Origin: Trebouxia sp. TZW2008
Taxonomy: Eukaryota; Chlorophyta; Trebouxiophyceae; Trebouxiales; Trebouxiaceae
NCBI GenBank assembly: GCA_002118135.1
Contig: BDIU01000189.1
Span: forward strand, 248,001-312,000
Direction: 5' to 3'
Length of the DNA stretch: 64,000 nucleotides
The notes under the pieces were generated by a model. That model had not been told where the DNA came from. It saw nothing but the letters and a program-made list of their open reading frames with translations, and did not search any database. Numbering within the stretch: position 1 is the stretch's first letter; the number at the start of each line of letters is the position of its first letter. Positions 1 to 11,400 of the stretch are shown here, piece after piece. The position numbers and the translations under genes were made by a program.

Positions 1-773
1 GGGCAGCTGCATTGTTTGACACTGCCAAACGAGCCAAGATCCTTTCTAGCTCCCAAGCTTCCAAGCCCATGTACAAGTGCTGTGCTGGCTGTGCATGCTC
101 AGGAGAAACATATTCTCCAAATGGCAACAACTCTTGCATCATTGGATCCTGCAATTAGATTATGCTGGGCCCCACAGCATTTGGTGCACCGTCAAATGGC
201 AACTCATGCAAAGACACTGGTAGAAATCACAGCCAGGACACATCATATACCAAGGTATAAGCCTTAAGGGCCAGCACTTTTGATGAGCAGATGTGAGTGT
301 GCAGCTTGCAGCTTGGCGGACATCAGATTACAAGAGCAAGGCAGAGGGATATACCTGCAACTGCAAAGTCTTGAAGCACATCGGACACTCCCGACTTCGT
401 TGTGCCCATTGCATAATACACTGGAGGTGATACTGGTGTCTGCATATCAAGAAAGTCAATATACAACCGGTATGTCACAAATTCGGACGTTTCGCAGACC
501 AATAGCTCACCCACAGACGGTCGGGTTGCCGGGATCTTCCTCCGTGAACTCGTCCAAACATATGCTACAGATATCTTCCTCGCCCTCGAGCACCGGTACA
601 GCTCGTCTGCACATGTCGATGCTGCCTCGCCGTTCAAGTGGACACTCGGCCGAGCTTGCTTCCCCGCAGGTTGAGCTGGTTGCCTGGGACTGAGTGTCAC
701 CGTGCCCGTCCCTGTGAACGACACTAGACCCGGTATCGGTGTCCATGTCAAACACGCCTGTGTCATGCGCCAT
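1..773 (-). CDS. RHF-type RING-H2 E3 ubiquitin ligase, 3' end outside window
   Basis: Three exons on the minus strand: 773-511, 439-355 and 148-1, with the last running off the left edge. The phases join cleanly (2, 0) at GT-AG borders. The spliced protein has a RING-H2 finger split by intron 1: CSIC, then TVCGHQYHLQC, then RECPMC, giving the C3H2C3 ligand set. The finger is followed by a segment beginning DPMMQELL. The spacing and the QCI-x-W-QRS-ECP stretch match plant RHF1A/RHF2A ligases, which ubiquitinate cell-cycle regulators in gametogenesis. The first ATG in frame is at 773, and the N-terminus before the finger is about 70 residues of Ser/Thr/Asp-rich, probably disordered sequence. 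The RING identity is firm. The RHF assignment is by remembered similarity, and the target is unknown. Confidence 0.8.
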
Positions 774-1332
774 CGCCGCTGCACTCAACGAGTCACAATC
801 AGGCCAATCCTTGGCTCAGGCTATGAGAACAGAGAGTGTGGCGAAGCGCTGAGAAAGAAGCACAATGATGCCGAGTAAATTACGGTACTCGTAACGCACG
901 TGCAAAGCGGAGATTTTGGGACAGCCTGAGCCGCGTTGGGGTATCTTTAAAGACCCCCCTAAACCCCCTCTGAGTTCTGCGTTCCAGCACAGTTACTCAT
1001 CATCAGTCACAGCTTTGTGACATGGCATTGCGCAAGTTTGCTGAACTCGCTGAAAGCTCGGACAACATCGCCAACGGCTTGATTTGTCGACTCGCCTGAA
1101 TTGCGCGACAAGACAGCAGACTACTTCGGACTCCTAATCTGCCGCCGCAGTGGTCAGATTTTCACACGATCTGCTGTGTCAGGTCTGAAGTCAGCGGAAC
1201 AGAGTCGCAGGTATGAGCTCACAGCTTTGTTACGTCCTCACAAAGCCAACAAGTTGCTGATAATGCCTGTATCGATTGTGCAGGGACGCGGCGCACGTTT
1301 AAAAAGCTGTTTCGGCGGTGAGCTGTGTAGGC
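774..1332. promoter_or_regulatory. Shared 5' region of the RING ligase and SDR genes
   Basis: About 560 bp separates two divergent start codons. No supported reading frame lies here; the plus-strand frame at 1101-1355 lacks a start context and overlaps the SDR start. A C-rich tract sits near 952-970. I see no convincing TATA box. Confidence 0.4.
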
Positions 1333-2464
1333 ATGGCGAACTGCAAACGGTTTGAAGGCAAAGTAGCCCTGGTCACAGCTGCTACAGCAGGCATAGGCTT
1401 AGGGATCGCCCAAAGGCTTGGTCAGGAAGGCGCGAAAGTGGTCATCTGTTCAAGGAAGCAAAACAACGTCGATGACACCGTCAAAGCTCTGAAGGACCAA
1501 GGCATTGATTGTGTTGGTTGTGTTTGCCATGTTGGCCATCGGCAGCATCTTCAGAAGTTTGTCCAGCTAGCTATTGACACCTATGGCCAGATTGATGTGC
1601 TGGTCTCAAATGCTGCGGTCAACCCAGCTTCAGGCCCTCTACTAAGCATCCCTGAATCTGCCATTGACAAGACACTTGAGATCAACATCAAGGCTGCAAT
1701 CATGCTTGTCAAAGAGACAGCGCTACACTTGAAGAAGGGAGCATCAATTGTCTTTGTCTCCTCCTTCACAGCTTTCAATCCTTCACAACCTCTAGCCATT
1801 TACGCTGTAAGCAAAACAGCAGTGGTGGGACTAACAAAGGCCTTTGCCAATGAACTAGGCGAGAGAGGCATCAGGGTCAACTGTGTTGCACCTGGTAAGT
1901 GCAAGCATGCATATATGCATATAACTGATGTCTATTGCACAGGAAGCCAATACTTTGCAGCTTTGCCTAGAGTCAATCATTGGGACTGCAAACATGGAAT
2001 TGCTAATGAGTGCACCAGCAACACTGCAGCTGGGCAAGTGCATATATGTCATGCCTGTGTCTGCTGTCTTGTTGCGTGTATGAAAGCATAGGCTGCAACA
2101 GCACTGAATACCCATGTATGCAGTGACAATGCTTTGCACATTCAGGCATTGTACCAATCAGAGATTGTACCGGTCAAAGTCTGCAATTCTTTGTTTATAT
2201 GTGCCACTTGTTGCAACAGCACCAAGCGCTCATGTTTGCAATCATGTAATTTTTGCGCTTGCAGGTATTGTACCAACCAAATTTGCTTCAGCTCTGGTGG
2301 AGAATGAGGAGCTGAGAGAGCAGCAGCGCACAGCCAACCTACTCAAACGGCTTGGCACTCCTGAAGACATGGCAGCTGCAGTAGCCTACCTGTGTTCAGA
2401 AGACGCCTCATATGTCACAGGGGAGACAATACCAGTCACAGGAGGACTTCAGACCCGATTGTGA
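1333..2464 (+). CDS. Short-chain dehydrogenase/reductase, DHRS4-like
   Basis: Two exons, 1333-1894 and 2265-2464, joined at G|GT to give about 253 residues, the normal length of a classical SDR. NAD(P)-binding glycine motif near residue 17 (TAATAGIGLGIA), the NAA-type structural motif (SNAAVNP), catalytic Ser in VSSFTAF, catalytic YAVSK, and the late PG-x-V-x-T segment (APGIVPTKF) created by the splice. The C-terminus GGxxVTGG is also present. The fingerprint resembles DHRS4/peroxisomal carbonyl reductases of plants and animals, which reduce quinones and carbonyls with NADPH. The protein ends in TRL, which is close to but not a canonical peroxisomal PTS1. The ATG at 1333 is preferred because homologues begin just before the glycine motif. 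The substrate is not evident. Confidence 0.85.
2140..2172 (+). repeat. Decoy acceptor: copy of exon 2 start in the SDR intron
   Basis: The stretch reading cag-GCATTGTACCAATCAGA within intron 1 repeats the true acceptor and first exon-2 bases (cag-GTATTGTACCAACCAAA at 2262-2281) about 122 bp upstream. A further ATTGTACC follows at 2164. It looks like a short local duplication across the intron/exon border. Confidence 0.6.
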
Positions 2465-3295
2465 TGTACCATAGACCATTGAGTCTATTCTGCCGTCAGT
2501 GTCAATAGGAGTGCTGGTGTGAGCTTTGCATCAGTTTGTGTTCACTGTGTCATGTGAGTTATGTGCAGGAAGGTGCTTGCTTATTCTGATCGCAGTTTGT
2601 CTCAAACAAGCGGCAGCAGTGCATACCTGTAGAATGAATCACAGCCAGACATGTACAGCAGAACCAGTCAGACTTTCAAATGAATGGCTCCCGCTACAAT
2701 GATTATGACCTCGTTCCTGCCTTTGCTAAGCAAAGTTTGCTTGTGCATCTGGCATCAATCTTTGGCTGCAATGTGCACCATACCTTGAATAGGCATGTTC
2801 ATCTCCTTGCCATTCCAGCTCACAGAGCGGGCGTTCTCAACGTCACATCTGGTGCTGTACCAAGCAGCTGGGATGAGCTGCAACAGCTGAATAATGTTTG
2901 TGGAGCTTTGTACCCGTTGCAGACGCTGCCAGCATGAAATTGCACATTCAAGCAACGACGTTTCTGGGGTTGCAGCTGTTTCACAAGAGACTCACACAGC
3001 ATGTGCGAAAGTTTAGTCAGTCATTCCAGCAATCATGTGCATGCTGGCGAAACTTTGGCCATTTAGTAATATACGGACGAAGAAAAACAAAGAGCGCTCA
3101 AGTCACAAAAGCGCAAACTGATGCTTGCAAACTTGATGATGGAGTAATAATGGAGCGAAAAGCTGATGGTGCTGGCCCTACTCAAGCTATAATGTACAAG
3201 TTTGCCATTGCTGTTATACAGCGCAAGAAGTGATTAAAGAGAATCTGCCACGCGTCCTGCATGGCAATACACTATTTTGCTAAACCCTAAAAGGA
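2465..3295. other. Convergent intergenic region, nothing recognised
   Basis: This separates the SDR stop from the F-box gene stop. Several short frames exist on both strands (for example 2898-3233 plus), but none has domain-like content, a splice partner or a start context. It probably holds two 3' UTRs. Confidence 0.5.
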
Positions 3296-6200
3296 TCACG
3301 CAGAGTCACACGGGAATGGCACTGGTGTGAAGTCCATGATGTGCTTGATCCTTTCTCCTCTGTCATCAAACAAAACTGAGAACATTGGCTCGGGCCGCTC
3401 ATATAAGATCAGTTGAGCTGGCACCCATAGAGGCCTGTAGTTAAACGGATCATGATTGATCCGCCCCTGACATCGGAATCTGGCCAAGACTGGGCGTGAT
3501 CGCATGTCCACCAATGTCGGCAGGCCGTTGAAGTTGACTGCAAGCAGGGGAGAGAGCACAGGGTAAGCCTCATGTAATCACAGCAGCATGCAGTGTGTGC
3601 TTTTGCAAGATTGACTGCATAGCTTGTACATGTGTACCTTACATTCAGATGCAGATGCAGATGCTGCAAAACAGCACAAGTAATCATCACAATGTTATGC
3701 ATTGAGAAGCAGCATGTTTGCAGTCACAAGCAATAGTGAGCAGTGGAATGCACAGCTATTGGACATGGTATCATCTGCAGGCACAGCAAGGAAGGGAAGC
3801 CAATATTCTGCACAGCATAAATGCCGCAATGCAAAGATCGTGATGCAACGCAGCTTGATGGAGGCTCATGTCAGGCTCCTTACGGATTGGGCGGAACTCT
3901 TCTTCTTCTTCTTCCTCCTCTTCTTCTGCCTCATGCCAGGTGCCTATTCCATTCCATCTGCCAAGCCTCATGCCAGCTGCCTGTAACAGCATTGCTGATC
4001 CTTTACATGCTGAAAAAGCTACCAATGCAGCAATGTCATGAGGCACTTGTTAGTTGAAGAGATTCATGGCACAGGACTGGAAAGTGCACGGTCAACAATA
4101 GGGTGCAGCTGATGCAGATAAGCTAGCTGCCTGTAACAGCGCTGCTGTCAATATCAACTTCAGCCTAGGATGGTGTCTTCCGGCACTGAAGAAGCTGACA
4201 ACGCAGTGTTTTCACATGAGTTATTCTTTACTCAACAAATCATCGCAGACTTGAGAACTGCACACATGAATCTAGAGTGTGGTTATTGCCAAAAAGCTGA
4301 CTGCAGTTCATGTTCAACTACAAGCACCAGCGCAATCCAAGTCTGGTGCTTTATAGCTCAGCAAAGGAAGAGACCATGATAAAAGGCTTTCATGAGGGAC
4401 ATGGCTGTGTCCGGCAGGGCTAACGTGCTGTGACGAGCGTGCTGCAGCTCTCAGAACGTTCATTTGCATACAAAGTGACAGCTTGCAGCATACACGGATG
4501 TAGAATGATAAGCCCCATGTCCATGTCTGTTATGTATGCATGAGATACATTGTGACAGGTGAGAGCATTGTCTGAGCCCTAAAGCTGGTTTCATTGGCAC
4601 ACACATTGGGATCCCCTGTCACTTTGCAGGCCACCAGATGGGTTCAGGCCATGCGTGTGTTTACACGTATGCATATGTTCATGACGCACAGATGCAAATC
4701 AATTGTGAACCTTGACAAGTGGTGCCATTACCTGAGCCCTGAAGCTGGTATAATTGGCGGGCACATTGGGATTCCTCGTGACCTTGCAGGCCATCAGGTG
4801 GGTCTAGGGCGTGCATGTACATACACATATGCATATGCACAGATACACAATATCCAGGTGGTAATTGATCATGAAGCTTGACAGGGGACAGCATTACCTG
4901 AGCCCTGAAACTGGTTTCATTGGCAGGAACGTTGGGGCCCCCTGTGACTTTGCAGGCTACCAAGGCAGTTGCGAGGCATGCATCTTCATACACACATGCA
5001 TATGTTCATAAAGCACAAATGCAGATCAAGTGTGAGTATTGACACATGGCACCATTACCTGAGAATGGAAGCTGGTTTCGTTGGCAGGCACGTTGGGATC
5101 CCCTGTGACCTTGCAAGCCAGCAGGCGGGTTCAGGGCATGCATGTATTTACACATATGTATATGTACATTGTGTTCAGATGCTGATTGAGTATGAACCTT
5201 GACAGGTGATAGCATTACCTGAGCCCTAAAGCTGGTTTCATTGGCAGGCACATTGGGGTCCCCTGTCACTTTGCAAGCCACCAGGCGGGGGCGAGGCATG
5301 TAGTCTGGTTCATTGGAGGGCGAAGAAGGCTGATGTGATTGCAGCGAGTCCTCAAACCAGATGTGCAGGATCTCAGGACCATGGCCGCCGTACCAAGCTG
5401 TCCACAGACCCTGCAAGCAAAGACTTTCTTACTAAGCCCATGTGAAGTATCAGCGCCTAGTCAATCTAGTTGTGTTGCAGGCAGCACTGCAGACAGATCA
5501 GCAGCAGCATAACAGGCGACGCACACCTTGTGCATATGCACATGCATAGGCATCTCATTGGTTTGGTCTGTCTGCAGTGAGGCCGCTGATTTGGGGTTAC
5601 TACACTGACTGATGGCTGCCACGGCCTACTGTCTGCTATCTCTGTGATCACTGTTGTATCCCAGCAGATCAGTAGCACTGACGTCAACACAGTCTGTGCA
5701 ATCCATGGATGAGAAAGGAGATAATGTAAAACGCCCAAAGGCCAATGCAGATGCACAGGTGCTGCCACTTACGCATTGCACTGACCAAGAAGCATCATGT
5801 TGATGCAGGGCATTTGACAGGACCAGCTGCAATAATTGCAGCCCTCAAGGCTAAAGTCTGGGAGACAGGCACAGGCAGAAGGACAGGGGAAAAGTACCGC
5901 AAGGCGCTGAAGAGCGTTAGCAGCAGTAAAGTCTGCGGTCAGGGGCACAAGGGGCCGTCTGGGGTGAGGCAGGGGGTTGGGTAGCGGAATTACTCTCCTC
6001 AGCATCAGTGGGCAAAGGGACTGGTCACTCGGGTCATCACCATTGAGCCACGTTTCAAACAGTGGCAGCCAATTGAGTTGGACTGTTCTGCCTGGACTTG
6101 AAGGGATTGCTTGAAGCGAGGGATTGCTTTCTAATGGCAGAAGGGTCACCTCATGACTGCCTTGTCCATTGCGCCTGCATTCATGAAGGGCCATCATGCT

Positions 6201-7668
6201 GCAAAACTTACAGTCAAGATACAAGTGTGCACCATGTATCGCCCAATCAGCTTGCATCAACTTGTAGAGTTCCAAATGACCTGACATCAAAACTTGTGTT
6301 TGTGTGCTGAACATGGCATCAGTGCACATGCATGAACGTTGTTTTGAGAGGACTGCCTGATTGCCCAAAGAGGCATTCTTTAGGTACAGGCTGTCCGTAT
6401 CTATGTTCAAGGCTCTAGACCACGCTTGAAAACAATTTGGCCAGACTTAAGATGGTAAATTATGTTGGCAATATGTATGACCAGGGTTCATGCTGTGTAT
6501 GTGCACCTGCTTGTGCAGATGCAGATGCATGCACAAGTGCCCAAGATCGCAGCAGCGCTAAGCTAAAGCAGCATGTTTTGCAACTTATGCATCAGCCATG
6601 GGACGAACCACTCCCCAACAGCTCAATAATGTCAGTTTCATACACAATCGCACAGGGTGCAAGAATCTCTGCACGTACATGATGACAGGGGCCTTCTCTG
6701 CAGAGTTCTGTTGATGTGCAAGCTGAAGCTTCAAAGTGCCTGCCCTGCTGTTGACATGCATGAAGCTTCTTGGCAATATCAGATGATCGCCATCTGCTGC
6801 TCCAATGATAATCTGGACCTGCATGCAAACACAAAGCTGTCAAAAGTCAGGACACTTGCCTAGCAGTACTGGCCAAGGCTCAATGATTGGGCCACCATTC
6901 GATGTTCATGCATATACTGTGCTCAGTCAAGGTTCATCACATAGCAGGTCATGAATGTTTGCATTGCACTTGCTGGCTGGCTGTCAAGGGAAACCTGGGC
7001 CATCATTTGATGTACATGCATACACTGTGATCAGCCAAGCTTGATCACATGGCAGGTGGTGGTTGTTGGCATTGCACTCACTGGCAGCCTGTCAAGGAGG
7101 ATCTGGAAGAATGAGCCAAGTTGCATAGCAGCTGCGTCCAGCTTGCATACATGAAGAAGGCTGCCGACCGACTTGATTTGCACCAAAGACCCATGAGGTT
7201 GTCCTCGATAGTCAACCCTATACCAAAGACCTTCTGGCCATCCGCCAAGAGAGCTGAGGACCTATACGTGTCATGTTATGATCTTATCAGTAATAAAGCA
7301 TTGAAACTTGAATTTGACATGGCTTGACTCTGAGTCAAGATGCCCACCCGAAATAAGGTTGTAAATGAAGGACAGGCTAGCTGTGCGCGAAGATTTTCAG
7401 GAGATGCTTCGGACAAGCTGGTGTGCTGGCCATGGCGCTTGAACCACCGACGACATTGCGCTTCCCAGACGCTGTCCTGAAATCCCACAAAAGCCATGTC
7501 GTCCGGCGACAATTCTATCAAGAAACACCTAGGGCGGGACCATGATGTACTCACTTCGCACGCAAACTGTCTCAGCTTCTTACAGGCAGCTTGGCATCTA
7601 CACAAGTCTCGAGGTTCTAGGTTTTGCAATACGGTTCGTAGAGCATCGGCTGGTATCTCTGTCAACAT
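3296..7668 (-). CDS. F-box protein with EXECUTER/At3g12350-like C-terminal domain
   Basis: First exon 7668-7348 encodes an N-terminal F-box (MLTEIPADALRTVLQNL, then CRCQAACKKLRQFA and a WEAQCRRWF segment). Firm later exons are 5410-5219 (GLWTAWYGGHGPEIL to NVPANETSFRAQ), 3980-3884 (with a run of ten Glu) and 3537-3296 (ARFRCQGRIN to stop), with phases 0, 0 and 1. The last three match the domain at the end of plant F-box proteins such as At3g12350/At5g39450, also seen in EXECUTER (KVTGD-NVPA--FRA, then FR--GRI--). F-box proteins are SCF substrate receptors. Exons between 5411 and 7347 are unresolved; a minus-strand frame around 5850-6090 and one around 6600-6840 are candidates. The intron after exon 5410-5219 is filled by repeats of that exon's own end. 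Confidence 0.75.
3894..3930 (-). repeat. GAA/GAG tract coding poly-Glu
   Basis: A run of (ttc/ctc)n on the plus strand reads as about ten consecutive glutamates on the minus strand inside the F-box exon 3980-3884, so it is a coding microsatellite. Confidence 0.8.
4571..5300 (-). repeat. Five tandem ~162-bp units made of an exon end plus its donor
   Basis: Copies begin near 4571, 4731, 4898, 5059 and 5219. Each minus-strand unit carries the coding end (roughly L-V-A-C-K-V-T-G to F-R-A-Q), the donor and the start of the intron. Only the 5219 unit belongs to the full exon. The others have drifted but two or three still read openly in the same frame. They lie in the intron just downstream of the true exon. 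Confidence 0.85.
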
Positions 7669-8465
7669 TGTGGAAAACTACTGCTTAGCTATTGCGCACA
7701 ACGAGATCTTTCGATCAACCAAGCATTGAGTGTGCATGCATGGCTGAAAGGCACTGAGTCGTAACTTTGTCTCGGTGATGCTCCCTTCAGTGACGTCGAG
7801 CCAGAAGTCAGACCGTTTCGAAAGCGCTCCGAAGCCATTGCTTGATCGCGACCTGACCTGCAAGGGCGACTTTTTGTCGCCTCGAAGGGCATTGCGTCGC
7901 TGCCCTGAATCCAGATTCGATTGGTGCCAGATTTGGTTGCGCCAATGAGCAGATAACGCCCAAATTCCGTGTCTCCCGGTACTGCGCAAAGTACTAGACG
8001 GCACGGAAATTGCCGAAAAAGGTTCACTGCAGTCGCTGTGCGCAAGGTTGTGCGATAAGGACTGTATCCAGCGGCAAGCTTCTTTCGAGTCGGGCTGCCA
8101 AGTTGTAGTTGTGGTACATCGGACGAGACTGTGGATTAGGGGCGAGCGGTAGCTTGACACACAGGTGAGATAGCGCAGCAGCTCGTTCGCAGCAAGTCGC
8201 CTCTTCACTGGTCGGACAGCGCAGCAACAGCAACCGGCATTGCTTCAAGCTCTGCATTGCACTGATGCGGCTCCGTCATCGTCAAGCGTATGAGCAGCAT
8301 CGGCCCAGGCTTGGTCCCGTCGCACGCATTTTCACCCACCGGTCTCCCGTGTGCACGATGGTCTATGCAGATTCACAGCACATTCTGCCGCTATCGGAGG
8401 CAGTTCATGCAGCGCGTCGTTACCAACAGCGTTTTGATCAGAGTTCTGCTGCCGCTGCAGGCATC
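7669..8465. promoter_or_regulatory. Shared 5' region of F-box and Lhcb4 genes
   Basis: About 800 bp between divergent start codons. A 176-codon minus frame (7678-8208) and a plus frame leading into Lhcb4 from 8265 are present, but neither has recognisable content. I treat them as chance frames in 5' UTR/promoter DNA. Confidence 0.4.
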
Positions 8466-11400
8466 ATGAGCTTCGCCTCTGCCTTGCTCAGTGACAAGGC
8501 GTTTCTAGGCAGTACCGCTAGAGTCAGCAGAACCACAAACGGTGTCAAGACAACTGCCCTGTTTAAGAAGGCAGAGAAGTCTGCCAAGCAGACTGCCCAG
8601 AAGGCAAAGAGCAAGGTGACTTGCAGACAACAGAACCCAGCACTGCAGTTTCAGGCCCTTGCACCCTAGTGCTGCCAAACCTGCCAGGCGACACAAAAGC
8701 AAACATTGCCAGTCATCACCACCTGGCTAGTTGAACCCACTTGACAACTCCACCTGGTTTTGCATGCAAAAGCGCCGTGAAGTTGGTTTGCTATGTCCTT
8801 GCAGCCATCAAGCAGCAGGCGCGTCACATGCACAGCACAACTACAGACTTGATGCAATATGTGCATATAGTGTGTTCGCTGCGTCGTGCTAGCCGTTCCA
8901 TTTCATACCAACAATATATGATCAAGTTAATCAAAACCCTTGTGCATGTAGGCACCATCAAAGAACCCCTTCAAGCCAGGCACAGCGCAGATCAAGAAGG
9001 CACAGAGCCCCGTCAGGAAGAACTTCCCTGCCCCCCAGGGCACCCGCAGCACCAAGAGGTACGGCAAGCAGGAGCAGCAAGACCAGCTGTGGCTGCCCAA
9101 CACAGAGCGCCCAGAGTGGCTAGATGGCTCCATGCCAGGTCAGCCCCTGTGCTCTGTTACTGAAGGGCAATACCCGTGACAGTGTTGCTCTGTTACTGAA
9201 CAGCAACACCTAAGCAGTGGAGACTCAAAGCTCAGTGTCTCAGTGGTCCAACACTCAGAATCTTCATGGGTACAGCCAATGGCCGTTGTATGTTCTGGGC
9301 CACGTAGCCATGCTTCAGTCTATCAGTCACTTGCAGGTTTTGTTTTTGTGTGCCTGATTTCATATAGCTCGCCAGCTTTAGCATTTGACAGAAGGCAAAG
9401 CAGGTCACAGCCTAGTAGACATCATGTGTGTCCTGAAGCAACGGCAAACTCACCATTTACTGTTGCCTTGAGAGACACCAAGCTTATGGGCGCCATGCGG
9501 CAGCACTTACAACAGCAACATATTGCAGAGTTGCAGGCTACCAATTTGTCAACAGTGGCAGATTGCTAGTCTGTTGCTCTGCAGCAACATCGCAAGTTGC
9601 TTTTGGGACTTGTATTGCAACATGTCTCAGTCAAGAGCATGTGCCATAAGACAGGCCAGTTCAAGAGGTAATCATCCAAGTATGAGTGTGGTTGTATGTC
9701 GGCCATTTCAGCTTTTTGACATGATGTACAGGGCTACTTCAGCGCTAAACGATTGCTGTATGCAGCTTGCCCTATGACAAATTTCTCCAGTGTGTGCTTT
9801 TCCTTTCTTTGCTTCTTATAATTCAGAATCTGGAGCTGCTGGCACTGGAGCAGTGGCAGTTATATTGCCAATTTCGCACAGGATTGCAATACCTTTTCTA
9901 GCATGCACACAGGTCCCTGTCCTCACACAGCATGTTACACTCCCTGCTACAGCTTGTGCCACAATCATCAGAATTTGACTCTGCTTGACAAGCTGCACTG
10001 ATGAATCTCTCTACATGACCATACCATAGGATAGAATTCCCTTTTGGTTCTGCAAGCTTGCAAATCATTGTAGTGGTTTTGGAGGGTGAGGCTTTTTCTG
10101 AGCGTAGTCACGTTCCGTAACCACTGTGATGGTCTGCAAGCCTGCAGAGTTTTATTCTTGCTATGGTCATGTAGAAAGTATATGAGTGAAATTTGCAGGA
10201 GCATATAAGTGCAGGCTTAGGCAGACTAGAAGTACAGTCTGTCGTGCTGTGCCAGTCTGCCAATATTGCAATGCGTGATGTTACACACCTGTGCACATGC
10301 CGCTGAGGCAGAGGCAAGCAAAATGTGGCCAGGCAGCTTCATTAAAGTCAGCTATGCAGGAGCGTGGTACGTCTTCACTCAGAATGCAATAGTCTGCAGA
10401 CTGGCATTTATGTTTGTCGATGTGATGACATGCATTCTACGCAGGTCAGAGAGTGAGTCAGATTAGCAGACAAACAATCAGTTGTTGTGTTCAGTCCCCA
10501 GCCCCACGCCCCCCCTCTTTGCCCCTGTTTCAACACCTTGTACATGCCCAGCAAGATTCATGTATCAGAAAGTTGATTGCCTTTGTATGGACTTTGCTGT
10601 CAGGGGGGCCAAGGTGGGTGGGGTTTATGATTCCAGAAGCCACCAAAAAGTCCGAAGCAAAACAGTTCAAATCAAAAACAGTCCAGACTCACATCCATGC
10701 TGTGCTTCCAGGACACTTTTGTGTAGCAATGTTGCGCTATGCTGTCACAAGAACGTCAAACCATGTTCATCCCCATCTGTCGATCCTGATGTACTCCTGC
10801 AGGTGACAGAGGCTGGCATCATCAGCGCAAGTTTGCCAGGATGTGATTTTATTTTGTTTGCCCATGCAGGTGACAGAGGGTTTGACCCCCTAGGCCTAGC
10901 CAAGCCTCAAGAGTACCTGCAGTTTGGCGGTGACGAGCTTGATCAGAACAAGGCCGTCAACAAGGCCGGACAGCTGGTGGGTAACTTCACGCCGGGGGTC
11001 AAGTCAACAAACGACAGCCTCGCACCTTATGACGATGTCTTTGGCCTGGAGAGATTCCGTGAGACCGAGCTGATTCACGGCAGATGGGCTATGCTTGCCT
11101 CCTTGGGAGTCTTGATCGGCGAGGCCTCAACCGGTGTCTCATGGTAAGCTGTTTCCACCTCACGGAATTGAACAGCTCAAAATGCAAAGCGCGTCGCAGA
11201 GGTTGATGTGCATCTCATGCACGAGATGCATTGGCTGCAAGACAGCTGTTTCAGAGAAAGTTTGGCTTGTACACCACAGACACCTGATATAGCTGGTCTG
11301 TTACAAGACTCCAAACACCTTGGCAACACCAAAATTTGCTGTAAGACAGCAGGTTGTGCATTTGCAGCGGCTGAAACAGCCTGGACGAAGAACAGCTGTA

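Noticed and set aside
7541..7571. A gtgagt donor within F-box exon 1 (after QFACE)
   Set aside because: The only following acceptor in reach gives a 30-bp intron and loses the frame. Reading through keeps the family-like WEAQCRRWF segment.
7678..8208. 176-codon minus-strand frame upstream of the F-box gene
   Set aside because: It begins at no ATG with context, has no domain-like content, and sits in the divergent promoter region.
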